From NCBI GenBank assembly GCA_041752115.1, contig JBGSHS010000119.1:1-64000 (forward strand): DNA of 64,000 bases, given 5' to 3'. A model generated the notes under the pieces. That model had not been told where the DNA came from, searched no databases, and saw only the letters and a list, made by a program, of their open reading frames with translations. The stretch is from JAJRVM01 sp041752115. GTDB taxonomy: Bacteria > Planctomycetota > Planctomycetia > Pirellulales > Pirellulaceae. Position numbers and translations under genes: made by a program. Below are positions 17,239-26,595 of the stretch, piece after piece. Each line of letters begins with the position of its first letter. Position 1 is the stretch's first letter.

Positions 17239-18420
17239 ATGAAGACTCCGTTTCGTACTTTGTTCGTGTTCCTGGTGCTACTGAGCCTTCCGCGGGCTGT
17301 CTGGGCAAACGCGGGAACGCCTCTCATGTGGGCAGAGGGACTGCATCTGCTGATCGGCAACGCGTTGATCGGTTTGCTGGAAGGCCTTTTGTTGGCATGG
17401 CTCTTTCGCGCACATCGCGTCCGGGCAGTCGCATCGATGATTGCGGGAAACTACTTTTCCACGTGGGTCGGCAGTATGCTGCTCCATAGCGAACGGTTCA
17501 ATTCACTCCCCATCGATCTCACCAATGGCTGGCAATGGTTCTGGCTCCTGGTAGCCGCAGCATACGGCATAACTCTCGTTCTGGAGTTGCCTTTCGTTGC
17601 ATTGGCACTCCTCAAAACGCCGCGTTGGCTTGTCCATAGCTTGTGGGGGTCGCTGATCGTTCAGAGCATATCGTATGCTGCGTTGTTCGGCTGGTATTGG
17701 ATGGCCAGCGGCACCTCACTCTTTACAGACATGCATATTGTCGACGCGGCTAACATTCCACTACCCGAGTCCGTGCTGGTCTACTACATTGCTCCGAGTG
17801 ACGGATGCGTCTATCGAAGCCGCTTGACAGCGGGAGACCACGTGAGGATTTGTGACGTTCACTCGACACGCAACAACGATCGGTTGATCGTGCGGCCGTG
17901 CGAACAGGACCGCCGGAGATGGGATCTGATTGCGCGTCTCGAGACAGATAACTATTCCCAGCCGCGTCTGGTCGACGTGGAGGCCAACATGGAGGTTGTC
18001 GCGGCGCCGCAGCCAGGTGATGTCCAGAAGGACGCGACTGCCGAAGGGACGTGGTTCACGTTCGGCCCCGTACCCAAGCTAGGAGTGGAAGCCGATTCGC
18101 TCTGGTCGTTTTGGAGCGGTTTCTGGCCTCTCGAAGGCCTGACTGCCGAAAACAGACAGACTGGGCAGCGTGTTCATCTCTGCTGCGAGACGGTGTTCAT
18201 CGCCTGGACAGTACGCAATGCGGTTCAACTCTCGGATAACGTGGTCCTGTTTCAACTCGGTCATGATCAGATTTGTGCCTTCGATGTTGAGCAACGTCGT
18301 GTCGCTCTGCTCTGGCACGGGCGTGGCCCGGTGGCTGTCCTGCCACAACCGGCATCCGATTCAAAACACGCGGTTCATCAAGAGCACTCTCTCACTTCCG
18401 CAGAGTTCTCCGGCCGGTAA
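17239..18420 (+). CDS. Unknown integral membrane protein with C-terminal soluble domain
   Basis: 393 residues. A signal peptide (about 1-23, ending RAVWANAG) is followed by three to four hydrophobic helices up to about residue 160 (ALIGLLEGLLLAWLF, WFWLLVAAAYGITLVLELPF, LWGSLIVQSISYAALFGW), then a soluble beta-rich domain of about 230 residues containing several Trp and Cys. I do not recognise the family. The NAGTPLMWAEGLHLLIGN start resembles small planctomycete membrane proteins that I cannot name. It stands alone, with spacers on both sides. ATG at 17239 is the first in frame; the upstream sequence GCCAGCTGAGGCCACG contains only a weak GAGG. Confidence 0.7.
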   Translation: MKTPFRTLFVFLVLLSLPRAVWANAGTPLMWAEGLHLLIGNALIGLLEGLLLAWLFRAHRVRAVASMIAGNYFSTWVGSMLLHSERFNSLPIDLTNGWQWFWLLVAAAYGITLVLELPFVALALLKTPRWLVHSLWGSLIVQSISYAALFGWYWMASGTSLFTDMHIVDAANIPLPESVLVYYIAPSDGCVYRSRLTAGDHVRICDVHSTRNNDRLIVRPCEQDRRRWDLIARLETDNYSQPRLVDVEANMEVVAAPQPGDVQKDATAEGTWFTFGPVPKLGVEADSLWSFWSGFWPLEGLTAENRQTGQRVHLCCETVFIAWTVRNAVQLSDNVVLFQLGHDQICAFDVEQRRVALLWHGRGPVAVLPQPASDSKHAVHQEHSLTSAEFSGR

Positions 18421-18459
18421 TCGGTCCGACGCCGGGCAACTCGGATTGTCGTCCATGCC

Positions 18460-18489
18460 CTTTGCGCCTTTGCGCCTTTGCGTGAGCTT
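18460..18489. repeat. Dispersed CTTTGCGCC-type repeat, copy 1
   Basis: Three consecutive CTTTGCG words followed by TGAGCTT. All 30 bases are identical to 35354-35383 in another intergenic spacer. It lies between the membrane-protein gene and the SDR gene. Its function is unknown; it is not part of a supported reading frame. Confidence 0.75.
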
Positions 18490-18675
18490 CCGCCAGCATC
18501 ACAGGAGACAAAAAGATGGGATGACAGAAAGATTGTCGGGTCGACCGGTCTCAACGACGTTTCAGGCCGGGCCAGCGGCAGGCGGAACACCATATCTACC
18601 CTGGCTGCCGATGTGAAGTACAATGGGGCTTCCTCACTCAACCAGCCAGGTACCTTCATCGCGTGGAGAGCCCGC

Positions 18676-19617
18676 ATGGCCGATCTTTCTCTGTTTGACT
18701 TAACCGGCAAGAAGGCACTCGTCACTGGCGGCGCCGTCGGCATTGGCCGCGGCTGCGCCATTGCGTTGGCTCGAGCGGGAGCCGCCGTGGCCATTGTGGA
18801 CTTGAATCAAGACGCCGGAGAAAAGACCTCGGCGGAGATTCGGTCGATGGGGGCTCAATCGGCGTTCGTCGCCTGCGACGTCACGCAGAAATCTCAAGTT
18901 CAGGCCATGATCCAGCAAGTGGCTCAGCGGTTCGGACGACTGGACATTGCTGTCAACAACGCCGGGATCGGCATTCTGGGAGCCGACGAGGAGATTGCTC
19001 AGGCCGATTGGGACAAAGTCATCGCCGTCAACTTGACCGGCACGTTTCTCTGCGCTCAGGCCGCAGCCCAGCAAATGATCCGACAAACGCCGACCGAGGG
19101 GAAGATCATCAACATCGCCTCCATGTCGGCGACCATCGCCAACTGCAATGCCTCCTACGATGCCTCCAAAGCCGGCGTCGTTCACATGACCAGGACCCTG
19201 GCCGCGGAATGGGGCCGCTACAACATCAACGTCAACTGTATCAGCCCCAGCTACATCCTGACACCGATGCACGCTTCGACCCCCGTAGCCGTACGCCAGC
19301 GCATTCGTGAGTTGACGCCCTTGGGGCATGTGGAGCGTCCCGAGGACCTCCATGGAGCCGTGATCTTCCTGGCATCGGCCGCCGCCAACTACGTGACCGG
19401 ACTCGATTTGATGGTCGACGGAGGCCACACACTCAATGCCTGGCTCACACCGTTGTCTCGCTCCGTTGCACCACGGGTGAGCCCGCAGGAAGAAACCGTG
19501 CAACTGAAACATGACCTCGATCTGCTAGGCTTTTCCTACGACGCCGACGGCACCAATCCGGAGGTGCATCCGGAGATCGCCAATGCCTTCAAAGCCGCCT
19601 TCGGAAGCGCTGATTAA
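18676..19617 (+). CDS. Short-chain dehydrogenase/reductase (SDR family)
   Basis: 313 residues from ATG at 18676 with GGAGAG six bases upstream; the longer frame from 18478 runs through a repeat and is not credible. Classical SDR features: the TGGAVGIG cofactor loop (17-24), NNAG (94-97) and a catalytic set S149, Y161, K165 (YDASK). D42 at the end of the second strand (VDLN) favours NAD over NADP. The C-terminus extends about 50 residues beyond the usual SDR core. First gene of a three-gene operon with an aldolase and a sugar kinase, so it probably oxidises or reduces a sugar or polyol intermediate; the substrate is inferred only from context. Confidence 0.92.
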   Translation: MADLSLFDLTGKKALVTGGAVGIGRGCAIALARAGAAVAIVDLNQDAGEKTSAEIRSMGAQSAFVACDVTQKSQVQAMIQQVAQRFGRLDIAVNNAGIGILGADEEIAQADWDKVIAVNLTGTFLCAQAAAQQMIRQTPTEGKIINIASMSATIANCNASYDASKAGVVHMTRTLAAEWGRYNINVNCISPSYILTPMHASTPVAVRQRIRELTPLGHVERPEDLHGAVIFLASAAANYVTGLDLMVDGGHTLNAWLTPLSRSVAPRVSPQEETVQLKHDLDLLGFSYDADGTNPEVHPEIANAFKAAFGSAD

Positions 19618-19663
19618 CAGCTCAGAATGCCAACTCAGAGGACCAGCCGGGAGTGACTGCCGC

Positions 19664-20359
19664 GTGAAAATCGATTCTCGCCAACTGGCCCGCATGATGG
19701 ACCTCAGTGCGGTCCGCACCGATGTGGAACTCGATGAGGTCCGCAGGCTGGCCGAAGCGTGCCAGCGTTACGAATGCATCTGTGCCTTTGTCATGCCCTG
19801 CTACATGCCCGAACTGAAACGGTTTCTGGCAGATTCCCCGACAACTCGTCTGGGGGGAGTTGTCGGATTTCCATCGGGAGCGCAGAGCACGCGCGTCAAA
19901 GTGGTGGAAGCTCAGGAACACCTCGGCCTGGGTGCATCCGAACTGGACATGGTGATGAATGTCGGCCTGCTGCGATCGGGCAGCGAGCAGGCAGTCGAAG
20001 ACGACATCCGGGCAGTAGTCGAAGCGGCGGAAGGAGTACCGGTCAAAGTGATTCTCGAAGCGCACTATCTGAATGATGAACAGATCGTGCGGGCCAGTCG
20101 GATTGCCGTCGGTGCGGGCGCAGCGTTTGTGAAGACGGGCACCGGCTGGGCGCCCACCGGCGCCACGTTGCACAATGTCGCTCTGATCAAATCCGCCGTG
20201 GGTGACGCCGCTCAAGTCAAGGCAGCGGGCGGAGTGCGCGACCTGCAAACGGTCGTCGCGATGATCCGACTGGGCGTCACCCGCTTTGGCGTGGGCCTGA
20301 GTTCCGGCACGACCATTCTCGATCAGTGCGCCAGCATGCCCGGAGGTATTGAGATCTGA
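19664..20359 (+). CDS. deoC: Deoxyribose-phosphate aldolase
   Basis: 231 residues from GTG at 19664, supported by GGGAG ten bases upstream; an ATG at 19583 inside the SDR gene is less likely. The class I DERA active site is complete: Schiff-base Lys157 in AFVKTGTGW, D95 in ELDMVMN and K186 in VKAAGGVR, plus the SSGTTI phosphate-binding turn near the C-terminus. It catalyses reversible cleavage of 2-deoxyribose 5-phosphate to glyceraldehyde 3-phosphate and acetaldehyde. Length is normal. It lies between an SDR and an FGGY kinase rather than the usual nucleoside genes (deoA/deoD), which suggests use in a carbohydrate pathway. Confidence 0.93.
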   Translation: MKIDSRQLARMMDLSAVRTDVELDEVRRLAEACQRYECICAFVMPCYMPELKRFLADSPTTRLGGVVGFPSGAQSTRVKVVEAQEHLGLGASELDMVMNVGLLRSGSEQAVEDDIRAVVEAAEGVPVKVILEAHYLNDEQIVRASRIAVGAGAAFVKTGTGWAPTGATLHNVALIKSAVGDAAQVKAAGGVRDLQTVVAMIRLGVTRFGVGLSSGTTILDQCASMPGGIEI

Positions 20360-20360
20360 C

Positions 20361-21896
20361 ATGGACACGCTGCTTTCCTTTGATTTGGGAACGGGGGGCA
20401 ACAAGGCATCGCTCTACAATGCCGACGGACAGCTCGTCGCGGCCGAGTTCGTGGCGTATCCCACCGAGTATCCTCAGGCAGGCTGGCATGAGCAGCGTCC
20501 GCAGTCGTGGTGGGATTCGGTGGTCCGCAGCACGAGGCTGCTGCTGGCACACGACGCGATTGACCCGCGTTCGATTCGGGCCCTGGCGGTCTCTGGCCAC
20601 AGCCTCGGTTGTGTGCCGCTCGATCGCCAGGGACGCCTGCTGCGCGAGAGTACGCCGATCTGGTCGGATTCCCGTCCGGCCCGCGAAGCGGAGTGGTTCC
20701 TGGGCCGAGCAGACGCGGCTGCCTGGTACCTCATGACAGGCAATGGCTTTCCAGCTGAACTCTACACCGTCTGCAAGATCCTCTGGTACCGCAATCACGA
20801 GAAGGAAATGTTTCGTCAGATCCACAAGGTGATCGGTACGAAGGACTATGTGAACTATCGCCTGACGGGCCGCATGGCAACCGACTATTCGTACGCCTCC
20901 GGGACCGGCGTTTACGATCTGCTGCAATGGAAGTACTCCAACGAACTGCTCGCTGCCGCTGACCTGCCGGCAGAGCTGTTTCCCGAAATCACTCGGTCCA
21001 CTGAAGTGCTCGGCCTGCTGACGACCGAGGCTGCCGAGGAAATGGGGCTCCCGTCGGGAATTCCGGTCGCCTGTGGTGGAGTGGATAATTCCTGTATGGC
21101 GCTTGGCGCTCGCTGCTATCAACCGCATCGAACCTATGCTTCACTCGGATCCTCCATGTGGATCGCACAAGCATCCTCACACCCACTACCGGACATGACC
21201 AGCAAGCCTTACGTATTCACTCATGTCGTTCCCGACACGTTTGCTTCGGCGCTGGCGATTTTTTCCGGAGGGACTTCGCTACGTTGGGTGCGCGATCAGT
21301 TCTGCACGCACATGGTGGCACAGGCGCGGGTCGAGGATCGAGACCCCTACGACCTCATGGCGGAATTGGCCAGCCAGTCTCCCGTCGGCGCCAACAAACT
21401 GCTGTTCAATCCCAGCCTGGCCGGCGGGTCGTCGCTTGATCCCAGTCCGGCCATTCGGGGCGCCCTGCTCGGTCTGGATCTGAGTCATTCGCAGGCTGAC
21501 GTTGTCCGAGCAACGTTTGAAGGAATCGGGCTGAACCTGCGAGTCGTCCTCGATGAGCTTCGTCGCCTGGGCGAAGTCGGCCCCGAGATGGTTGTGGTGG
21601 GTGGCGGGAGCCGCAGTCCATTCTGGCGTCAGATTCTCGCCGACGCTCTGCAGGTCGACATCGTCAAGACCAATGTGGGACAGCAAGCCGGCGCGCTCGG
21701 CGCCGCGGCCGTCGCTGCCGTCGCTGTGGGATTGTGGAACGACTTCGGTCCGGTCGATAACGCCCATCAGGTCGAAGCGGTGACACATCCTGTTCCACAG
21801 AACGCGGAAGTCTATGAGAAGTTGCTCCCGATCTTCCGTCAGGCGACCCTCGACCAGGCTCGCTTAGGCGCTGCTCTGCAAAATGTCGAGCTCTAA
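20361..21896 (+). CDS. FGGY-family carbohydrate kinase (xylulokinase-like)
   Basis: 511 residues from ATG at 20361, one base after the deoC stop; GGAGG lies inside the end of deoC. The phosphate-1 motif FDLGTGGNKASLY at the N-terminus, the GGVDNSCMALGA region, and the C-terminal VVVGGGSRSPFWRQILAD motif of the FGGY family are all present. FGGY kinases phosphorylate sugars or polyols such as xylulose, ribulose, glycerol or erythritol. The closest visual resemblance is to xylulokinase, but specificity cannot be read from sequence. With SDR and DERA it may form a dehydrogenase-kinase-aldolase route for a deoxy sugar or polyol. Confidence 0.9.
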   Translation: MDTLLSFDLGTGGNKASLYNADGQLVAAEFVAYPTEYPQAGWHEQRPQSWWDSVVRSTRLLLAHDAIDPRSIRALAVSGHSLGCVPLDRQGRLLRESTPIWSDSRPAREAEWFLGRADAAAWYLMTGNGFPAELYTVCKILWYRNHEKEMFRQIHKVIGTKDYVNYRLTGRMATDYSYASGTGVYDLLQWKYSNELLAAADLPAELFPEITRSTEVLGLLTTEAAEEMGLPSGIPVACGGVDNSCMALGARCYQPHRTYASLGSSMWIAQASSHPLPDMTSKPYVFTHVVPDTFASALAIFSGGTSLRWVRDQFCTHMVAQARVEDRDPYDLMAELASQSPVGANKLLFNPSLAGGSSLDPSPAIRGALLGLDLSHSQADVVRATFEGIGLNLRVVLDELRRLGEVGPEMVVVGGGSRSPFWRQILADALQVDIVKTNVGQQAGALGAAAVAAVAVGLWNDFGPVDNAHQVEAVTHPVPQNAEVYEKLLPIFRQATLDQARLGAALQNVEL

Positions 21897-21973
21897 GCCG
21901 CGGTCCGGCAACGCGTGCTTGTACTCTTCGGATCTGCTTTGCCGAGTGAATGCAACAGTTCCCGTCTTCGCAC

Positions 21974-22528
21974 CTATAAGACCCGTTCCAGCGTGACAGG
22001 ATCGCCAAAGGCGTCCTTCGTGTCGGCGTGGTCAAGCAGAAATCGCTGCAACTGAGCCGTCGAGGCCGTAAGCAGCAGACGCTGCACCGCGTCCCCTTCT
22101 TCCCCCAGGTACGGGGCGCCAAACGGCGCGACTGTCGTGTGCGGCAGGGCATCGGGATGATCGGTCAGGTACTGCCTCAACCAGGTCGGCTTCAGCGTAG
22201 AGAGCTTCAGCGTCTCCTCTCCTAATTGCACTCGCAGAAAAGTATGGATCGGCTGCAAGTAGAATTTGCTCAGTACGTTATCCTTCATCTCTGGCACGAC
22301 CGGGTACAAGTCGAGAAAGAGCGTCTCTTCCAGTTGGGCGAGATGGGCCAAGAACGTCCCGGAACGCCCTTTTTCGTCCGTAATCACCAGGCGATACGCC
22401 TTGTCGCGATGATCACTCTGTTGGGTGAACTGCCACGTCGTCTCCTGTCCCGCCTGTTTCCACGTGCCGATCAACTGCTGGTCAAAGATAAGATCGGACG
22501 GAGTGCAGATCGGCTCGAGGCACTTCAC
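21974..22528 (-). CDS. Lipocalin-like hypothetical protein
   Basis: 184 residues from GTG at 22528. The start overlaps the stop of the large upstream gene (GTGA) and has GGAGG just before it; a longer frame to 22630 runs through that gene and is rejected. The sequence IGTWKQAGQETTWQFTQ followed by alternating strands (YRLVITDEKGRSGTFLAHL, LFLDLYPVVP) looks like a small beta-barrel of the lipocalin type, but this is inference from pattern. No signal peptide is seen. Translational coupling suggests it works with, or monitors, the 1356-residue fusion protein. Confidence 0.75.
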   Translation of the reverse strand: MKCLEPICTPSDLIFDQQLIGTWKQAGQETTWQFTQQSDHRDKAYRLVITDEKGRSGTFLAHLAQLEETLFLDLYPVVPEMKDNVLSKFYLQPIHTFLRVQLGEETLKLSTLKPTWLRQYLTDHPDALPHTTVAPFGAPYLGEEGDAVQRLLLTASTAQLQRFLLDHADTKDAFGDPVTLERVL

Positions 22529-25500
22529 AGTTCCTCCATCACCACGCGAAAGCCCACATTGAACACCTGCTGAAAGGGCTCGTAGTCCAACCGGAACGCG
22601 GAGCTGCAGCGAGAGGGCCTGTCGTACCACGACCCTCCGCGAACGACGCGCCGGCCTGCGGAGGATGGCTCATTGCGACCGTCATTGTCGCTGTACGGAT
22701 ACGGCCTGAGCAGTGACCTTGTCCACTCCCAGGCATTCCCGTGCATATCACACACGCCCCACGGATTCGGCTCGTAGGCGCCTCCCTGCACGGTCACAAA
22801 TCCGCCGTCATTAAACCGCTCGTCCTTGGGGACCCAGTCATCGTACTGGTTCGGGTCTGCCACGAGTCGCACCTGGACGTAGGTGTCCAAGGCAAACTCG
22901 CTGAGTCTGGCATCACCGAGATTGGCGAATCGGGAGAAATCGACGGATGCGTCTCCGTACCAGAACTGACTGTCGGTACCGGCGCGGCAGGCGTACTCCC
23001 ACTGCGCTTCCGTGGGCAGCTGGAATCGTTGCCCGGTGCGCTCGCTGAGCCAGCGACAGAACCCGTTCGCCTCATCCCAGGACACGCGCACCACTGGCTG
23101 ATTCAACTCATTGACAGAATATCCGTGAATACCGAATTGGTACCCATGCATCGGCTCCACACCACTGTCATGTCTCGCATCATAAGCGGCATACTGTTGG
23201 TTGGTCACTTCACAACGGCCAATCCAGAACGGCTTGTCGATGGTGACTACGCTCTGCGGCCGCTGCTTGAGTTGCCCCTGAGCATCGCCCATGACGAACT
23301 GGCCAGCCGGGATGCGCAGCAGTTCGAGCCGCACTCCGTTACCCAGGTCAACCGTCTGCTCCCAGACTCCATCTGCCGTCTGCTGTCGCCGCGCTTCGTC
23401 GGCATCAAATGGCCAGGCAGCAATCTGCAGTGGCGGTTGCTCGGCTTCCGCTTTGGGCTGCGGAACGACCGGTGCGGAATCGAACGTGTCTGTCGCCGGA
23501 ATCACTTCCGGATCGTCGGTCATCCCGGTATATCGCTGTCGCATCGTCAGCGCGCGGCGATTGAGGTCACGGACCGTGGCCTCGCCCACGATCTCCGACC
23601 ACGTACCGTGGTAGGGAGCGTTCAAGTCAATCCACGTCACCAGCCGATCCCAAGCTTCCTCATCGAGCTGCACCCCATAGTGCCCGGCACGCAGTATCTG
23701 CACAAGTTCGGTCGTGCTGGCGTGAAACTCCATCGGTGCCAGGAGTCGAATATTGCTTTCGATGCCCGGGCGACGGACAAACCGATGCAATTCGACATAC
23801 GAATCCGAGAATTTCCCACCGATGCTCACGTCCACATGCCCGGCAATCTGCGAACTCCAGTCGTCAATAATCTTCTGACCGCGCAAGTCGGCCACAACCT
23901 GGCCGTTATCAAGAGTTCGCCCGTCGTGGCACCCGACACAGTACTTGTTGAGCACTGGCTGCACCTCGCGCTGGAAACTGAAGCCGCGTGTCGGACCACG
24001 CCAGGGAGTGATCTCAGCCGGTTCGCTGAGTGCCGCCAGTGTCTTTCGATTGATGGTGACGGTATTCTGCTGTTCATGACAGCCGACGCACGATACCACC
24101 TCACCCGGCATGGCGGTGAACCAGCTGCGCATCACCTGTAACGACTGCCCCTGTTCATCGAGCGGCTGCACTGCGATGGGCGTATAAGCCGGAACACGAA
24201 ATAGCGCCGACCCATCGGCTTCGACCGGTACCGTGCCGAGCACTCGTCGCACATCCCATGGTCCGTCCATGCCGATCGTTCCCAGCAGTCCGCCCATGCC
24301 GCGATAGCTGAACTGGTAGCTCACCAGTCGTAACCGCTTGACCGCACCGCGGGGAATCCCCTGCAGCCCGCCGCCCGTGTAGATGTCGTTCATGTACACC
24401 AGAGCTTCTCGGGAATCCCGATCGACCTTGTCGGCGATAATGGGCGGCCGAGCCGTTCGCCGCAGCGGGATTGGTTCGAGCATGGCATAGCCAGGCTGCT
24501 CACACACCAACAGCATGTTGTCGAACACATCGACCAGGTAGATTCCCCACAACGACTCCGGGCTCAGTCTAGCCGAAACGAGAAAATACTTCTGGCTCAA
24601 GGGATACGGATGCAGAAACTGCGGCCACACACCGTCGACCAGGTTGTCCTTGATGATCGGCTCCACCCTGATTCCCCGGCCCGGAATCTCCTGCACCACG
24701 CCCTCGGCTTCCTGGCGTCCCAAGGCAGGATCCAGAATCAACAGCCGTCCCGCACGACTCACGCCGTGGTGCCCCGTCGCTACGCCCACGACTTTCGTCG
24801 GATGATCAGGAACAGGACGGGCGTAGAAGAACGAGTTCGCAAAGAACGAGTTGCTGCCGTAGTATTCCATCTGCCCTGTCCCGTCGGGGTTCATGTGGAA
24901 CAGGATACGAGAGTTCGAATGCGGCAGGTCGGTGTACTCCCATCGCAGGTAGAGCACGCGTCCGTTGTTCAGCACCGTCGGACACCAGTTATGCTCCTGA
25001 TCCACCGTCACCTGCCGAATGGAACCATCGTGCTCCAGCAGGTAGCTGTTGGTCACGTGGGATGCGCCATACACGCAGGGCACACCGACAAAGGGCGCTG
25101 TGGAAGTAAACAGAATCCGCCCATCGGGCAAGTAACACGCGTCATAGTTGTCGACATCCAGTTCGTGGATGAGCGGCAGTTCGCGCAGCCCTGTGCCATC
25201 CACGTTCAACTCGAAGACCTGCCAGCGACCGTTCGAACCGGGCATGGAGAACAACAAGCGTTCACCGTCGAAATGGAGATCGACATCGCCGACAAAACGC
25301 CCTTCCTCAGGCTGGAACAGAGTGGTCCGAGCTCCGTCAGGCCGGATCGGTGAGAGGACCACCAGCTGGTTGTCGATGCCTGTTGTGGGCAGACTGGAAT
25401 TGCTCTCCCAGTTGGCAGGCAGAGCCAGGTTGCTTGCCGAGCGGCGAATAAGCAGCAAGCGGTCGAAGTCAATCAGTGGATTGGCAAGCAAGGCATCTCG

Positions 25501-26595
25501 CTTGAGCTGTTCGAATTTCCGAGCAATCGCGTCCAGCTGCTGTAGCTCGTCACCGTTGTATGTGCGTCCTTTCCGGGCCGCCGTCCCGGCGTCGTCCGCT
25601 CCAACGATCGCCCGTTGCATCTGCCGCAATGCTTCCAGCCGCTGCAGAAACTCAGCACTGTCGGGATAACGATCCGGAAAGGTATCACCGAGATCTGTCA
25701 CGGCCAACTGCAGCGCTTGCCACTGCTGCTCAGTGACACACGGTGTGGCGGCTGCAGCTACTGCTGCCGGCGCGAGCACAACAGGTTGCCAACGTTCTTT
25801 GTCGGCCAGGTAGTGAAGGATATTCCCCGTGAGTACTTCCAGGTTTTTTCGGTATGCGTTCCCTGACAACGCGTAGTTGGCCGCTCGCCAGCCCAGCGCG
25901 ATCACACGCCCCTGTCCGGCAGCATACTCGACCAGCGGATTCTCATCGCCCGAATTGGCGCGGGCCAACACCATACCCCGTGTCGGACCACCCGTGCCGT
26001 AGAAATCGGCGAAGGCGGGCCATCCGCCACTGGTCAGGGAGATGTAGGTCTTCCCCTGGAATATCCCTTCAAATGTCACTCCGGCAAACACGGGATGATC
26101 TCGCAGCGCATCGGCAAGTTTGACCTGGTAGCTGTCTGTGCCGCCACCACCTGTCCGCAATCGTACCGGTTCGAGTCCCATGGTGTGCAGCAGAGCGGGA
26201 GCAGCACCGGAGAGAAACAGCCCGCCCCCTTGCTCGACATATTGTCGCAAGGATTCCACACATCGGCCTTGATAGACGGGACCATTCTGGGCAGCCGTGT
26301 CCCCTTGATGATGCCAGATGACCGCGAAATCACTCAGTGCAGCGGCCTCTCCGTCTTGATCGGCAACCGTACCGTCCTCGGACACAAGGAGGAGTGTCGC
26401 TTCGGTGAGTTGCTGAGCCAGTTGCCATGCGGCTTGGCCTTCCGGTCCGACACGGTCCAGGGAAGCAGCGGAGGTCAGCACAGCCGTCCGCAACTCCGCA
26501 CCCCATAGGCCTCTGGCCAGACCAGCCATCACGGCCAAATTGAGCACCAGAATCACGAGAATACATTTCACAATCCGTGCAGTTGCCGAACTCAT
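22525..26595 (-). CDS. Giant secreted fusion: ThuA-like domain, HzsA-like propeller with two CxxCH motifs, SUMF1 domain
   Basis: 1356 residues, with GAGGTTGGA upstream of the ATG. Domains in order: signal peptide (about 1-33); ThuA/class I glutamine-amidotransferase-like domain (36-265, including SGAAPALLHTMG and GRVIALGWRA); linker; beta-propeller-type region with repeated LPDGRILFTST-like blades (about 430-800) resembling the hydrazine synthase alpha-subunit-related family; two c-type heme-binding motifs, CVGCH at 836-840 and 886-890; and a C-terminal SUMF1 domain (about 1088-1356) with PAGQFVMGD, LPTEAQWEYACRAG, GNAWEW and RGGSW. Compared with formylglycine-generating enzymes, the first Cys of the usual pair after RGGSW is Asp here and only the second is kept, so classical FGE activity is doubtful. 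Probably a periplasmic heme protein of unknown role. Confidence 0.85.
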   Translation of the reverse strand: MSSATARIVKCILVILVLNLAVMAGLARGLWGAELRTAVLTSAASLDRVGPEGQAAWQLAQQLTEATLLLVSEDGTVADQDGEAAALSDFAVIWHHQGDTAAQNGPVYQGRCVESLRQYVEQGGGLFLSGAAPALLHTMGLEPVRLRTGGGGTDSYQVKLADALRDHPVFAGVTFEGIFQGKTYISLTSGGWPAFADFYGTGGPTRGMVLARANSGDENPLVEYAAGQGRVIALGWRAANYALSGNAYRKNLEVLTGNILHYLADKERWQPVVLAPAAVAAAATPCVTEQQWQALQLAVTDLGDTFPDRYPDSAEFLQRLEALRQMQRAIVGADDAGTAARKGRTYNGDELQQLDAIARKFEQLKRDALLANPLIDFDRLLLIRRSASNLALPANWESNSSLPTTGIDNQLVVLSPIRPDGARTTLFQPEEGRFVGDVDLHFDGERLLFSMPGSNGRWQVFELNVDGTGLRELPLIHELDVDNYDACYLPDGRILFTSTAPFVGVPCVYGASHVTNSYLLEHDGSIRQVTVDQEHNWCPTVLNNGRVLYLRWEYTDLPHSNSRILFHMNPDGTGQMEYYGSNSFFANSFFYARPVPDHPTKVVGVATGHHGVSRAGRLLILDPALGRQEAEGVVQEIPGRGIRVEPIIKDNLVDGVWPQFLHPYPLSQKYFLVSARLSPESLWGIYLVDVFDNMLLVCEQPGYAMLEPIPLRRTARPPIIADKVDRDSREALVYMNDIYTGGGLQGIPRGAVKRLRLVSYQFSYRGMGGLLGTIGMDGPWDVRRVLGTVPVEADGSALFRVPAYTPIAVQPLDEQGQSLQVMRSWFTAMPGEVVSCVGCHEQQNTVTINRKTLAALSEPAEITPWRGPTRGFSFQREVQPVLNKYCVGCHDGRTLDNGQVVADLRGQKIIDDWSSQIAGHVDVSIGGKFSDSYVELHRFVRRPGIESNIRLLAPMEFHASTTELVQILRAGHYGVQLDEEAWDRLVTWIDLNAPYHGTWSEIVGEATVRDLNRRALTMRQRYTGMTDDPEVIPATDTFDSAPVVPQPKAEAEQPPLQIAAWPFDADEARRQQTADGVWEQTVDLGNGVRLELLRIPAGQFVMGDAQGQLKQRPQSVVTIDKPFWIGRCEVTNQQYAAYDARHDSGVEPMHGYQFGIHGYSVNELNQPVVRVSWDEANGFCRWLSERTGQRFQLPTEAQWEYACRAGTDSQFWYGDASVDFSRFANLGDARLSEFALDTYVQVRLVADPNQYDDWVPKDERFNDGGFVTVQGGAYEPNPWGVCDMHGNAWEWTRSLLRPYPYSDNDGRNEPSSAGRRVVRGGSWYDRPSRCSSAFRLDYEPFQQVFNVGFRVVMEEL

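Noticed and set aside
22525..23350. SUMF1 domain called as a formylglycine-generating enzyme
   Set aside because: The first Cys of the pair expected after RGGSW is Asp here, so FGE activity is not supported.
22741..24141. 466-residue plus-strand frame inside the giant fusion gene
   Set aside because: It is antisense to a gene with clear domains and strong codon-position pattern, and its translation shows no motif. Shadow frame.
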